From Lysobacterales bacterium (GTDB lineage: Bacteria; Pseudomonadota; Gammaproteobacteria; Xanthomonadales; Ahniellaceae): DNA of 64,000 bases. The stretch lies in assembly GCA_016182785.1 (NCBI GenBank), contig JACPFU010000003.1:1-64000 (forward strand), written 5' to 3'. Position 1 is the stretch's first letter; the number at the start of each line of letters is the position of its first letter. The translations under genes and the position numbers were made by a program. The notes below the pieces were generated by a model that worked only from the letters and a program-made list of their open reading frames with translations, was not told where the DNA came from and did no database searches. Below are positions 1-8,905 of the stretch, one piece after another.

Positions 1-35
1 CCTACGGCGATCGCTTCACCCGAGCACTCGCGTAA
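1..35 (+). CDS. Possible 3' end of a gene cut by the left edge
   Basis: Reading from base 3, the first codons give YGDRFTRALA followed by a TAA stop at 33-35. This looks like the C-terminus of a plus-strand protein that begins outside the window, but ten residues are too few to identify it. An open frame this short is expected by chance, so the call is tentative. Confidence 0.25.
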   Translation, partial: YGDRFTRALA

Positions 36-104
36 GATGACCATTGCCTCCGCGCGCGTGCAACCCGATCGCGAGATCGACTCGCTCAGCGCCGCGGGGG
101 ATTT

Positions 105-545
105 TCAGGAACGCCTCACACACAAAATTTCTGACAGCCCCGCCAAGAACTTGCTCATGGACCACTGCACCAGCCAACGCACCGGAATGTGGTATCCGCG
201 AACGATCTCCGCTACGAAAAGATCAACATCGATCTCGCCCGGGGCCTTGTACTTGTCAGCCGCTGCGCGACTGGCAGCCGTACCCGATACGATCGCGGCG
301 AGATATCGGGCAATGAATCCTGCCGCGCAGGACGCCAAGAAGAAACGCGATCCCAGGATGGCCTCTTCCCCGAATCCTTCAAGCGCGTTGCCTGACTTGA
401 TCTCGGTGAGGATAAGGGAGAAGAACGCGGCCAATCCCACCATGAGCCAAGTCGAAAATTTGTCGATCGAGGCACTGCCACTCTCTGCAGCGATGGACAG
501 GATCTCTCCTGCAGCTCTCCGCGTGTCAATTTCGATCTGATTCAC
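105..545 (-). CDS. Small hypothetical protein with two membrane segments
   Basis: A 146-residue protein, using the GTG at 545 because a GAGGG Shine-Dalgarno-like stretch lies about 5 nt upstream and because residues upstream of it are arginine-rich and look non-coding. Hydrophobic segments at about residues 30-48 and 68-88 are probable transmembrane helices. They follow an amphipathic N-terminus and precede a charged C-terminal half ending CVRRS. I do not recognise the family. It lies on the 3' side of a tRNA-Ser gene, a common site for accessory DNA, but no integrase is visible here. Function unknown. Confidence 0.6.
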   Translation of the reverse strand: MNQIEIDTRRAAGEILSIAAESGSASIDKFSTWLMVGLAAFFSLILTEIKSGNALEGFGEEAILGSRFFLASCAAGFIARYLAAIVSGTAASRAAADKYKAPGEIDVDLFVAEIVRGYHIPVRWLVQWSMSKFLAGLSEILCVRRS

Positions 546-679
546 GACACCCTCGCTTTGATCGGAAGCTCGCAGAGTAGCTCTACGGCACATTGGTCGG
601 AAACTTGCAGAGCCTAGGCGAGTCCGGAACTGAAGTTCGCTTGCGAAATGTTGCACCGGTGCGCGGGTAGACGTTCCGC

Positions 680-718
680 GGGCACACACTGTGCCCCCAG
701 TGACCCCGAGGTGACCCC
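680..718. repeat. Short inverted repeat and tandem GTGACCCC copies
   Basis: GGGCACA and TGTGCCC form a perfect 7-bp inverted repeat around a 3-nt loop at 680-696. Two exact GTGACCCC copies follow at 700-707 and 711-718. The rest of 546-734 holds nothing else that I can recognise. Confidence 0.45.
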
Positions 719-734
719 GTGAAACTCAGATACG

Positions 735-757
735 AAAATCCCGGCCTGAGCCGGGAC
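735..757 (-). terminator. Rho-independent terminator of tRNA-Ser
   Basis: On the minus strand TCCCGGC and GCCGGGA pair around a TCAG loop and are followed by TTTT. It sits about 20 nt beyond the 3' CCA of the tRNA gene, the expected position for its terminator. Confidence 0.75.
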
Positions 758-777
758 TGTCGAAACCCTTATGGGGA

Positions 778-868
<91 letters not shown>

Positions 869-907
869 GGAGGGTGCACGCAGCGGGTCGGGCTGCGAAG
901 GGCGCGA

Positions 908-936
908 ATCATACGGATTCGACACCCCCCAGACAA
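908..936 (-). promoter_or_regulatory. Sigma70 promoter of tRNA-Ser
   Basis: On the minus strand a TTGTCT -35 box (plus 931-936) and a TATGAT -10 box (plus 908-913) are separated by exactly 17 nt. The -10 box is followed by a GC-rich discriminator (TCGCGCCC), the type associated with stringent control of stable RNA genes. The transcript would begin about 30 nt before the mature 5' end. Confidence 0.75.
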
Positions 937-999
937 CCTTTTTCTTGCGGTGGCCGGCGCGTGAGCGTTCTGCGCAGCCGCGTCTTCGGAGTCATCGTG

Positions 1000-1407
1000 A
1001 TGGGCCTGATTGCTGTTCCCGTGTCGTTCGGCGAGTTGCTGGACAAGGTGTCGATCCTGAGAATCAAGTCGGAGCGCATGTCCGATCCGGCCAAGCTGGC
1101 CAATGTCCGGCGCGAACTCGACGAACTGCGCGGCACCTGGGGCGCATCGGCGCAGTCGAAGATCGACATCGACGATCTGCTCGCGGCGCTGAAGGCCGTG
1201 AACGAGCGGCTGTGGGTGATCGAGGACGACATCCGCATCAAGGAGTCGAAGCAGGAGTTCGATGCCGAGTTCATCCGATTGGCGCGCGCCGTCTACTTCG
1301 AGAACGACGAGCGTGCGCGACTCAAGCGTGAGATCAACCTCCGCCTCGGTTCGGCGCTGGTCGAAGAAAAGAGCTACCAGGACTACCGGGTGCCGAGCGC
1401 GGGCTGA
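1000..1407 (+). CDS. DUF6165 family protein
   Basis: A 135-residue protein starting MGLIAVPVSFGELLDKVSIL. The VPVSxGELLDKxxIL opening, the PAKLANVRRELDELR segment and a long helical, acidic/basic remainder match the DUF6165 family, whose function is not established. The ATG at 1000 is chosen because GGAG lies about 8 nt upstream and the homologous region begins just after it. An in-frame GTG at 961 would add 13 unrelated residues. No signal peptide or membrane segment is seen, so it is probably cytoplasmic. It converges on the metalloprotease gene downstream. Confidence 0.85.
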   Translation: MGLIAVPVSFGELLDKVSILRIKSERMSDPAKLANVRRELDELRGTWGASAQSKIDIDDLLAALKAVNERLWVIEDDIRIKESKQEFDAEFIRLARAVYFENDERARLKREINLRLGSALVEEKSYQDYRVPSAG

Positions 1408-1439
1408 ACTCGGATCGGCGGCATCACAGAGGCCGGTAC

Positions 1440-1472
1440 CGCGCGGGGTGGGCGATGGCCCAACCCCGCGCG
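1440..1472. terminator. Hairpin between convergent genes
   Basis: CGCGCGGGGTGGGC pairs with GCCCAACCCCGCGCG (one bulged A) around a GATG loop. It lies between the stops of the DUF6165 gene and the oppositely oriented metalloprotease gene. There is no T-tract, so a bidirectional terminator role is inferred from position and stem strength. Confidence 0.55.
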
Positions 1473-1479
1473 ATGAAGT

Positions 1480-4400
1480 TCACTCGAAGCCGTCGCGGAA
1501 CACGATGTCCGGGTTGGCGCAAACGCCCGGTCCCGGGTTGCAGGTGCCGGCGGCGCGCGTGTACGAAAGGCGCTGGCCGGCGCTGAGCGAGGCCGTATTC
1601 GAGGAGAACTGGGTGAACGTGGTGCCGGCCGGTGCAACCGTCTGGATGCCGACGGTCGCCGAACTGCCGTTGGCGCCACCGTTGTTTCCGGTGAGCGTGG
1701 TGTAGAACACCTCGACCAGGTTGGTCGTTTCATGCAGCCGGATCATGAACACCATCGTCGGCGCGCCGAGCGTGCCACCTGTTTGGTAGCGTTTGGCGCG
1801 CCATTCGATATCGAAGCTGCGGTTCGGGGCGACGCCGTTCTCCTGGGTGTAGATGCCGCCGCCAGTGGCAACGCTCGCACTCATGTCGAGGTCGTCCCAC
1901 AGCGCGAACAGCGACGCGGTGGTGAATTCGCCAGTCGGCAGCGGCGCGTTTGAGGCTGCAGAACTGGAACCGCCATTGCCATTGAACGACAGCACGCCGT
2001 TGGTGCTCGCGTAGATCGAGGTCACTGGAGTGCCGTAGACGCTGAACGCAAATCCCGCAGGGTAGGAACTGACGGCGAGCCGCACATCGTCGTCCTGGCT
2101 GCCGGCCACCAGCGCACCGCCGCTGATCGTACCGACTCCGTTGTCGGTCGCGATGGTGTAGTTGGTCGCCGCCGGTTGCCCCACTTGCAGGGCGAAGTTG
2201 AGCGCTGCCGAACCCGTTCCACCGGTGAAGCCCATGGTCTGGGTCAGGTTGATCGTGCTGCCGCAGGCCACGGTGTTGTCGGTGCTGATCTGGAACGCGG
2301 TGGTGTTGACGCCGCTGCCGCCACCCGGAAGGTCCGGGTAGGGGGAATTGGCCTGGTCGATGGTGACGCCGGGCGTGGCCGAGGACAGCACCGCCGAGAC
2401 CGCCGTCGCACCGCCACCGCCGACGTTGCCGACGGTCACGTCGAGCGTGTTGCATTCGTTCGGTTCGATCACGTTGTTGCCGCTGGTGACCACGCTGCCG
2501 TTGTACTGCAGCACCGGGTCGTTGCTGGCAACGGTGACGGTGAAGCGCTCGATCGCGGCGGCGCCGCAGGTGTCGGCGGCGGTGACGGTGATGGTGTAGG
2601 TGCCGAGCGTGGTGCCCGCGGTGGTGGTGATCGTCACCTCGCCGGTGGTCGGGTTGACCGCCACCGTGCCGCCACCCGGCAGCGTGGTCGGCGACACCGA
2701 CACGGCGCTGAAGTTGTTGTTGCCATCCGCCGGCGCTGCGCCGGGCGACACGCTGGTGCTGGCGCTGGTGGAAAGCACGGCGTTGGCGTAGCTGCCGAGC
2801 GTCGGGATGGTGTTGTTGCTGACGTGGACCGGGAACACCGTCGAACCGGTGCGACCGGCGCTGTCGGTGGCGGTGAGCAGTGCCGGATAGATGCGGTAGG
2901 TCGGCGAGTTTGGCGCCGCGAGCTTGCAGGCGACCGCGGCGCTGGCCTGTACGTTGGCGCCGACCAGCGACAGCGAGACGATCTCGATTTCCGGCACGTC
3001 CGGATACGGGTCGGCACTGAGCGTGAACGGCGCGGAGCCGCCGGCGAGCGTGGCGATCGTCACTGCGGCCGGCGCCGGGGAACCCTGCTGGGTCACGATC
3101 GGGCTGCCGGCACTGAACGTGATCGGCGTGCCGCTGGCACTGATGGTGACGTTGCTGTCGCTGATGTCGAACCAGGTGCTGCCGCCGCCGACACCGGTAC
3201 CGTTTGCGGCCTCGATGCGGATGCGCGCCTGGGTCGTGGCGACATTCGGCAGGGTCACGGTTTCGCTGCCGTCATTGGCGGTGGCGGCGGCGAGCGTGCT
3301 CCAGCTGGCACCGCCGTCGAGCGAGATCAGGATGTTGACCGAGCTGGTGCTGACCGGCGCCGCCGTGGTGTTGGCGACGGTCCAGGTGATCGCCTGCGAG
3401 CTGCCGCCGGTGAGCGGGCCCGCGAGGTTGCCGACCGCGAACGGACCTGCGGCCGAGGTCGCGGTGACCTGGCTCGTGGCATAGGCAACACCGCCGCCGG
3501 TGGCGCGGTTGTCGCGCACGGTGACGCGGAAGTTCATCAGGCGCGTGCCCGAGGACGGGTTCGGCAGGATCTCGCCCGAGTAGAACGGCGCCGTGCCGGA
3601 GGCCGGCACCCACGGAATGTTGTACGGCGGGACATTGGCGTTGGCCAGAATGTAGGGCAGCGCCGGAAATACGCGGGTCGGCGAAAGCGTGGCGTTGTAG
3701 GAACGGAACAGCGGTGCGGTGCCATTGTCACCGGTCGTGCTTGGCGCGGCGCTGGGTGTGCCGGTGTCGGTCTCCTCCCAGTTGTAGCTGAGCGTGTCGC
3801 CCTCGCCATCGCTCGCGGTTGCGCGCAGCTGGAACGGGGTCTGCTTCGGGATTGTCATCGCGGCCGTGGTCGACACCGTCGGCGGCGTGTTGCCGGTGGC
3901 GCTGTTGGTGCCGCAGGTCGGCGGCGTGCCGGTCTCGTCGAGTGCCAGTCGGGTCACGATCTGGGTGTAGCTGCGGGCGTGGAAGTACGCATCGCTGTTC
4001 GGTTGCAGGTCATCCGGACAGATGCCGGCGTAGGCCATGATGGTCGAGCCGCTGCCTGGCTCCATCGCCGAGGACTGGGTCCACTGGCCGCCGCCGCCGC
4101 AGCCGAACCAGGTGTGGTTGGCGCCGAGCTGGTGGCCGAGTTCGTGGGCGACGTAGTCGATGTCGAAGATGTCGCCGCGTGGCGGGTTGAAGGCGGTATA
4201 GCCCTGGGCCTTCTGGCTGGTGCAGACGTTGCCGAGCGGAGTGATCGAGCCGCCGCTGCCGGCGCCACCGACGGCGTGGCCGAGATCGTAATTGGCCGAA
4301 CCGATCGCGCCGTCGATCACGCTCTGGTTCTGGCCGTGATTGCTCGGCGGGTCCGGCAGCGGCCCGGGGTTCGCGGTGGTGTAGACGATCAGGTCGTTGC

Positions 4401-5184
4401 TGGCGACCAGCACCAGGCGCAGGCCGAGGTCACGCTCGTAGACGCCATTGAGGCGATTGACCAGGGTGGTCAGGCCGGCGAGCCCGTCTGCGACGGTTCC
4501 GCCGAAGGTGTTGGTGTAGGCGGAAGTGGCGGCCATCGCCAGGCGCAGCGTGCGCAAGGCCGGGCCGACCGTGTTCGGAGTGCCCTTGGGGAACATCGGC
4601 GCGGCGCGCTTGGGCAGTTCGGCGACCACCGCGTCGTCGGTCTCGCAGCGGTAGTGCTTGCCGTCATCGGTGTGGTCGCGACGGAAATAGGCGGCGTAGT
4701 GTTCGTTGTCGCGGGTCTGCAGCGGGTCGATCAGAAAATCGCCATGCGGCGACAGCACCTGTGCATGGAAACCAAGGTGGCTGGCGTCGAGGCGCACGCG
4801 CGCAGCGTCGTCGTCGAGGCCGTGGCCGGCGTAGGTGCGCAGCATCGGGTACTTCGCCAGCAGCGCGGGCTCGACCACCAGCGACTCGACCACGCTGAAT
4901 CGCGCATAGCCGCCATCGGGCATCGGCAGGGTGATCTCGATCGCCGCGGCTTCGCCGGCGCGCGCGAGCTGCGCCTGCAGCGCGGAGTAGTCGAGCGTCA
5001 GCGCGCGATAGGTCTGGGGCTCGATCCAGCGCTCGCCGCGCGCCGGCACGCTGCCGCGCTCGACGTCGCGCCACAGCTGTTGCGGATCGGTGCGCGGCAG
5101 CGCCGTCGCGACCAGCGGAAGCAACAGAGCGAGCGCGACGAGCAGCGACCGCAGTGCGCGAGTTGCGGGAAGTAGAGGGGTCAT
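1480..5184 (-). CDS. Secreted reprolysin-like zinc metalloprotease with FRDGFE tail
   Basis: A 1234-residue exported protein. The start at 5184 opens a clear signal peptide (about residues 1-28, a run of Leu/Ala ending in ALP). A propeptide-like region follows, then a zinc metalloprotease domain with HELGHQLGANH at residues 347-357. This is the HExxHxxGxxH metzincin motif, followed by a met-turn-like SxIMAYAG. After it comes a long tail of Ig/cadherin-like beta-sandwich segments rich in Thr, Ser and Gly. The last residues, DIVFRDGFE, match the tail on four other exported proteins in this window. Likely an extracellular protease; substrate unknown. It stands alone between convergent and tandem neighbours. 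Confidence 0.88.
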   Translation of the reverse strand: MTPLLPATRALRSLLVALALLLPLVATALPRTDPQQLWRDVERGSVPARGERWIEPQTYRALTLDYSALQAQLARAGEAAAIEITLPMPDGGYARFSVVESLVVEPALLAKYPMLRTYAGHGLDDDAARVRLDASHLGFHAQVLSPHGDFLIDPLQTRDNEHYAAYFRRDHTDDGKHYRCETDDAVVAELPKRAAPMFPKGTPNTVGPALRTLRLAMAATSAYTNTFGGTVADGLAGLTTLVNRLNGVYERDLGLRLVLVASNDLIVYTTANPGPLPDPPSNHGQNQSVIDGAIGSANYDLGHAVGGAGSGGSITPLGNVCTSQKAQGYTAFNPPRGDIFDIDYVAHELGHQLGANHTWFGCGGGGQWTQSSAMEPGSGSTIMAYAGICPDDLQPNSDAYFHARSYTQIVTRLALDETGTPPTCGTNSATGNTPPTVSTTAAMTIPKQTPFQLRATASDGEGDTLSYNWEETDTGTPSAAPSTTGDNGTAPLFRSYNATLSPTRVFPALPYILANANVPPYNIPWVPASGTAPFYSGEILPNPSSGTRLMNFRVTVRDNRATGGGVAYATSQVTATSAAGPFAVGNLAGPLTGGSSQAITWTVANTTAAPVSTSSVNILISLDGGASWSTLAAATANDGSETVTLPNVATTQARIRIEAANGTGVGGGSTWFDISDSNVTISASGTPITFSAGSPIVTQQGSPAPAAVTIATLAGGSAPFTLSADPYPDVPEIEIVSLSLVGANVQASAAVACKLAAPNSPTYRIYPALLTATDSAGRTGSTVFPVHVSNNTIPTLGSYANAVLSTSASTSVSPGAAPADGNNNFSAVSVSPTTLPGGGTVAVNPTTGEVTITTTAGTTLGTYTITVTAADTCGAAAIERFTVTVASNDPVLQYNGSVVTSGNNVIEPNECNTLDVTVGNVGGGGATAVSAVLSSATPGVTIDQANSPYPDLPGGGSGVNTTAFQISTDNTVACGSTINLTQTMGFTGGTGSAALNFALQVGQPAATNYTIATDNGVGTISGGALVAGSQDDDVRLAVSSYPAGFAFSVYGTPVTSIYASTNGVLSFNGNGGSSSAASNAPLPTGEFTTASLFALWDDLDMSASVATGGGIYTQENGVAPNRSFDIEWRAKRYQTGGTLGAPTMVFMIRLHETTNLVEVFYTTLTGNNGGANGSSATVGIQTVAPAGTTFTQFSSNTASLSAGQRLSYTRAAGTCNPGPGVCANPDIVFRDGFE

Positions 5185-5250
5185 CGGCAGGGTCTCGGAA
5201 GCGGGAAAGAGGCGGGAGTGAAGTAACAAAGCGTAACGCGGCGCGCCGAC

Positions 5251-6321
5251 TCAGGCTTGTTGCGTTGCAACAGATGGCGAGCCCGCATGCGCCATCAGCG
5301 CATCCAGGCGGTCGATCACGGCCTCGGTCTCGATCAGGTCCATCACCCCCGGGAACTCGATGCGCTTGCCCCAGGGCAAGTCGGCCGCTGGCCTGCCGAG
5401 AAACTTGCGCGACGCCGCGTCGTAGCGGTCCACGGTCCAGCGCAGGTCGGAATAGGGCCCGCTGCGCGAGCTGTCGGTGGCGGCGTGCAGCCCGAGCACC
5501 GGCGTGCCCATGGCGTTGGCGATGTGCATCGGACCAGCATCCGGGGTGAGCACCGCGCTGGCGCGCCCGAGCAGGGCGCAGGCGCGCTTCAGCGTGTCCT
5601 TGCCGATCAGGTTCAGCAGCGGCTCGGCACACGCCCGCTCGATCGCCGCACCGGTCTCGCGCTCGAGCGCGCTTGGTCCGCCGCACAGCAGCACGCGCAT
5701 GCCGTGGCGGCGGATCGCGTGCTCGGCGACGCGGGCATAGCCGGCGACATTCCAGTTGCGCAGCGCGTGGCTGGAGCAGGGACTGATGATCAGCGTCGGC
5801 TGCGAACCCGGCAGGTGAAGCGCGGCGAACTCGCGATCGGCGTCGGACACCGGGATGTCCCAGCGCTTTGGTGCGTCCGCCAGCCCAAGCGCGTCGCCGA
5901 AGCGGTACAGCGTGTCGAGCACGTGGCGGCCGCTGGCCGCGGTGATGCGCTCGTTGATGAACCAGCCGTGCCCTTCCTTCGATTTCGCCGCGTCGTAGCC
6001 GATGCGCCGGCGCGCGTGCACGGCGGTGCTGAGCAGGTTCGCGCGGGCGGCGAGCTGGCACAGCAGCAGCGCATCGAAGCGACGGCCGTGCAGGCGTGCG
6101 CGCAGTTCGCGCCAGACCGCGAGCAGCCCCTGCTTCTTGTCGATCGCGATGAACTCCACGCCGGGCAGGTCGGCGACCAATTTCGACTCGAACTTGCCGA
6201 TGATCCAGGTGATGCGCGTGTCCGGCTGCTGCCGGCGGATGCGATGCACCAGCGGCAGCAGGTGGGTGACATCGCCGAGTGCGGACAGGCGGAAGATGCA
6301 GAGGGTTGCGGCTGCGCTCAC
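5251..6321 (-). CDS. Glycosyltransferase family 9 (LPS heptosyltransferase-like)
   Basis: A 356-residue protein, started at the GTG at 6321 so that it begins just before the family's first strand (TLCIFRLSALGDVTHLLPL). The GD near the N-terminus, SPCSSHALRNW in the middle and PDAGPMHIANAMGTPVLGL in the second Rossmann domain are GT9 hallmarks. The family adds L-glycero-D-manno-heptose from ADP-heptose to the lipid A-KDO core at the inner membrane. The divergently oriented neighbour is a KDO kinase, consistent with LPS inner-core assembly. Which heptose it adds (WaaC- or WaaF-like) cannot be told here. Confidence 0.88.
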   Translation of the reverse strand: MSAAATLCIFRLSALGDVTHLLPLVHRIRRQQPDTRITWIIGKFESKLVADLPGVEFIAIDKKQGLLAVWRELRARLHGRRFDALLLCQLAARANLLSTAVHARRRIGYDAAKSKEGHGWFINERITAASGRHVLDTLYRFGDALGLADAPKRWDIPVSDADREFAALHLPGSQPTLIISPCSSHALRNWNVAGYARVAEHAIRRHGMRVLLCGGPSALERETGAAIERACAEPLLNLIGKDTLKRACALLGRASAVLTPDAGPMHIANAMGTPVLGLHAATDSSRSGPYSDLRWTVDRYDAASRKFLGRPAADLPWGKRIEFPGVMDLIETEAVIDRLDALMAHAGSPSVATQQA

Positions 6322-6335
6322 GGGGTGGGCTTGGT

Positions 6336-6341
6336 TACACT
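6336..6341 (+). promoter_or_regulatory. -10 box TACACT, 6 nt before the kdkA ATG
   Basis: TACACT-GCGGCC-ATG. With initiation about 7 nt after the box, transcription would start at or next to the A of the start codon, implying a leaderless mRNA. No -35 box or Shine-Dalgarno is recognisable. Confidence 0.5.
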
Positions 6342-6347
6342 GCGGCC

Positions 6348-7091
6348 ATGGATGATGCCACGGGCACCGCGCCTTCCGGCGTGGCGGTGCAGATCGACGC
6401 ACGCAGCGGGTACCTCTGCGACGCCGGACTCGGTGTCGCGGCGGCCGTTGCCTTGTTCGACGCCGACGGCGTCGCGCACGCGGGCCGCGGCCGCGGCGCC
6501 ATCCGCATGGTCGAGGTCGGCGGCGCGCGTTGCGTGCTGCGCCATTACCGCCGTGGCGGCTGGGCTGCCAAGCTGAGCCGCGACTGGTTCGTCTGGACCG
6601 GTGCCGAATCGACCCGACCCTTCCGCGAGTTCCACATCACGCGCCGGCTGCAGCACGCCGGCTTGCCGGTGCCGACCGTGGTCGCCGCGCGCTACCTGCG
6701 CGCCGGCCTCGGTTACCGCGCCGACCTGGCCACGCGCGAAGTGATCGGCGCGCGCACGTTGGCCGAGCGGTTGGCCGATGGTGCCGATGCCGCGCGCATC
6801 GACTGGGCAGCGCTCGGTGCGATGCTCGGCGCGTTCCATCTGCACGGTCTGTGGCATGCCGATCTCAACGCCCACAACGTTCTCTACGACGGTGACGATC
6901 GCGCCTTGTTGATCGATTTCGACCGCGCCCGCCTGCTGGCGCCGTGCGCGACCCTGCTGCAGGGCAATCTCGACCGCCTCGCGCGTTCGCTGCGCAAGCT
7001 CGGCCATGGCGCCTGTGTCGCCGGTCAGGCCTGGAGCGAATTGCATCGCGCCTACGACGCGACGACGCATCGTCACACGGGCTCCCGGTAA
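6348..7091 (+). CDS. kdkA: 3-deoxy-D-manno-octulosonic acid kinase
   Basis: A 247-residue protein of the KdkA/WaaP LPS kinase family, which phosphorylates position 4 of the inner-core KDO on the cytoplasmic face of the inner membrane. The fold is protein-kinase-like. VLRHYRRGG supplies the nucleotide-binding basic strand. HADLNAHN (His170, Asp172, Asn177) is the catalytic loop, and LIDFDRAR (Asp190, Asp192) is the metal-binding segment. The ATG at 6348 is used because upstream residues are non-coding and a -10 box sits 6 nt before it. Xanthomonads often carry KDO kinase in place of a second KDO. The MBL-fold gene follows after 9 nt. Confidence 0.92.
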   Translation: MDDATGTAPSGVAVQIDARSGYLCDAGLGVAAAVALFDADGVAHAGRGRGAIRMVEVGGARCVLRHYRRGGWAAKLSRDWFVWTGAESTRPFREFHITRRLQHAGLPVPTVVAARYLRAGLGYRADLATREVIGARTLAERLADGADAARIDWAALGAMLGAFHLHGLWHADLNAHNVLYDGDDRALLIDFDRARLLAPCATLLQGNLDRLARSLRKLGHGACVAGQAWSELHRAYDATTHRHTGSR

Positions 7092-7094
7092 ACT
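7089..7094 (+). promoter_or_regulatory. -10 box TAAACT, 6 nt before the MBL-fold ATG
   Basis: TAAACT-GCGGCG-ATG, the same arrangement as kdkA. The first bases of the box form the TAA stop of kdkA (7089-7091), so it may be partly coincidental. Confidence 0.4.
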
Positions 7095-7100
7095 GCGGCG

Positions 7101-7898
7101 ATGGACACGAACGGCAGCCTGGCGCTGCGCTTTCTCGGTGTGGGCAATGCGCAGGCGGTGGAACTCGGTTCCGCCGCGGCCGTGCTCGAGCGCGATGGCG
7201 CGCCGCTGTTGCTGATCGACTGCGGCCAGGAGGCGCTCAGCGCCTACCTCGAACGCTACGCGTCGGTGCCGATGGCGCTGTTCCTGACGCATGCCCATCT
7301 CGACCATATCGGCGGGCTGGAGCGGCTGTTCTACCGGGTGCTGTTCGACGCCGAGCGTCGCGGTCGGGTGAAGCTGCACGTCGCCGCCGACCTGGTACCG
7401 GTGCTGCAGCAGCGCATCGCGAGCTACCCGAGCCCGCTGGCCGAGGGCGGCGCGAATTTCTGGGATGCGTTCCAGCTGATCCCGGTTGATCGCGGCTTCT
7501 GGCTCGCGGGCTTCTGGTTCGACGTGTTCGCGGTGCGCCACCATCTGCCGCGCACCGCGTTCGGCATCGCGCTGCGCGGCAGTTTCCTGTTCAGCGGCGA
7601 CACCCGGCCGATCCCGGAACTGGTCGCGCACCATGCCGACGGGGCCGAACTGATCGCGCACGACTGCGGCGTGCAAGGCAATCCCTCGCACACCGGTCTG
7701 GATGACCTGATGCGGGAGTATCCGGCCAACACGCGAGCACGCATGATTCTCTACCACTATGCCGGCAGCGACGATCGCCGCGTCTTTGCGCAGGCCGGGT
7801 TGCGCGTGGCCATCGCCGGCGAGGCCGTCGCGCTGGCGCCGGCGATGGCGGCGATGCAGGCGGCGACGCTGGCGCAGCATGGCGGGCGCGTGCGATGA
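7101..7898 (+). CDS. MBL-fold metallohydrolase
   Basis: A 265-residue metallo-beta-lactamase-fold protein. HAHLDH at residues 64-69 is the HxHxDH zinc motif. RHH (146-148), SGDTRP (165-170) and AHDCG (186-190) supply the remaining metal ligands in the order seen in RNase Z- and PhnP-like members. It probably hydrolyses a phosphoester or similar bond in the cytoplasm; the substrate is unknown. It lies 9 nt after kdkA and its last codon overlaps the moaA start (ATGA), so it is probably co-transcribed with the molybdopterin genes. That linkage hints at a role near molybdopterin metabolism, but this is inference. Confidence 0.85.
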   Translation: MDTNGSLALRFLGVGNAQAVELGSAAAVLERDGAPLLLIDCGQEALSAYLERYASVPMALFLTHAHLDHIGGLERLFYRVLFDAERRGRVKLHVAADLVPVLQQRIASYPSPLAEGGANFWDAFQLIPVDRGFWLAGFWFDVFAVRHHLPRTAFGIALRGSFLFSGDTRPIPELVAHHADGAELIAHDCGVQGNPSHTGLDDLMREYPANTRARMILYHYAGSDDRRVFAQAGLRVAIAGEAVALAPAMAAMQAATLAQHGGRVR

Positions 7899-8905
7899 GC
7901 AGCGCGCTTGCCGACCAGCGCCAGCGGCCGCTGCGCGATCTGCGCATCTCGGTCATCGACCGCTGCAATTTCCGCTGCCCGTACTGCATGCCGGTCGAGC
8001 GCTTCGGCGGGCCATCGGCGTTCATGCCGCGCAGTGACTGGCTGGCACCGGCCGAGATCGAACGCGTCGCGCGTGCCTTCGTCGCGCTCGGCGTCGGCAA
8101 GCTGCGTCTGACCGGAGGCGAGCCGCTGCTGCGCGCCGACCTGCCCGAGATCATCGAGCGACTGGCGCGCATTTCCGGGGTCGAGGACCTGGCGCTGACC
8201 AGCAATGGCGCGCTGCTGTCGCGCCAGGCCGAAGCCCTGCGTCGCTCCGGGCTGCAACGGCTGACCATCAGCCTCGACGCGCTCGATCCGGCCACGTTCA
8301 AGCGCATGAGCGGTGGCCAGGGCGATGTCGCCGAAGTGCTGGAAGGCGTGGCTGCGGCCGAGCGCGCCGGATTCGCGCGGCTGAAGTTCAACTGCGTGGT
8401 GCAGCGGGGCATGAACGAGGACGAAGTGCTGCCGCTGGTCGAGCGCTTCCGCGGCACGCCGCACGTACTGCGCTTCGTCGAATACATGGACGTCGGCACC
8501 TGCAACCGCTGGTCGCGTGCCGATGTCGTCGCCAGTGCCGAGCTGCTGCAGAGGATCGCTGCGCGCTGGCCGCTGCAGGCGGTCGGGCGTGCGCAGCGCG
8601 GCGAGGTTGCGGAGCGCTACCGCTTCGACGACGGCCAGGGCGAAGTCGGCTTCATCTCCTCGGTCAGCGCGCCGTTCTGCAGCGACTGCACGCGCGCGCG
8701 GCTGTCCGCGGATGGCGAGTTGTTCACCTGCCTGTTTGCGGCGCGCGGGCTGCCGTTGCGGCCATTGCTGACCGGCGACGACGCCGCGCTCGGCGCAGCC
8801 ATTGCCGAGCGCTGGCGCGCCCGTTCCGATCGCTACAGCGAACTGCGCGCCGAGCGCGAGCGCGAGGCGGCAGGCCGCATCGAAATGTTCCGGATGGGAG
8901 GTTGA
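7895..8905 (+). CDS. moaA: GTP 3',8-cyclase MoaA
   Basis: A 336-residue radical SAM enzyme that converts GTP to 3',8-cyclo-7,8-dihydro-GTP, the first step of molybdopterin synthesis. The N-terminal radical SAM cluster is CNFRCPYC (Cys24, Cys28, Cys31). A second cluster motif, FCSDCTRARLSADGELFTC, is C-terminal. LTGGEPLLR is the SAM-binding GGE strand. The protein ends in RMGG, the Gly-Gly tail that MoaA needs for activity. The start overlaps the preceding stop by four bases, indicating translational coupling. moaC begins directly after its stop. Confidence 0.97.
   Translation: MSSALADQRQRPLRDLRISVIDRCNFRCPYCMPVERFGGPSAFMPRSDWLAPAEIERVARAFVALGVGKLRLTGGEPLLRADLPEIIERLARISGVEDLALTSNGALLSRQAEALRRSGLQRLTISLDALDPATFKRMSGGQGDVAEVLEGVAAAERAGFARLKFNCVVQRGMNEDEVLPLVERFRGTPHVLRFVEYMDVGTCNRWSRADVVASAELLQRIAARWPLQAVGRAQRGEVAERYRFDDGQGEVGFISSVSAPFCSDCTRARLSADGELFTCLFAARGLPLRPLLTGDDAALGAAIAERWRARSDRYSELRAEREREAAGRIEMFRMGG

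Noticed and set aside
2176..5175. 999-codon plus-strand open frame antisense to the metalloprotease gene
   Set aside because: It has a Gly/Arg/Val low-complexity composition typical of the complement of GC-rich coding DNA. The opposite strand has a signal peptide and HExxHxxGxxH.
7770..7895. Molybdenum-cofactor riboswitch upstream of moaA
   Set aside because: moaA overlaps the preceding coding sequence, leaving no untranslated leader for an aptamer.
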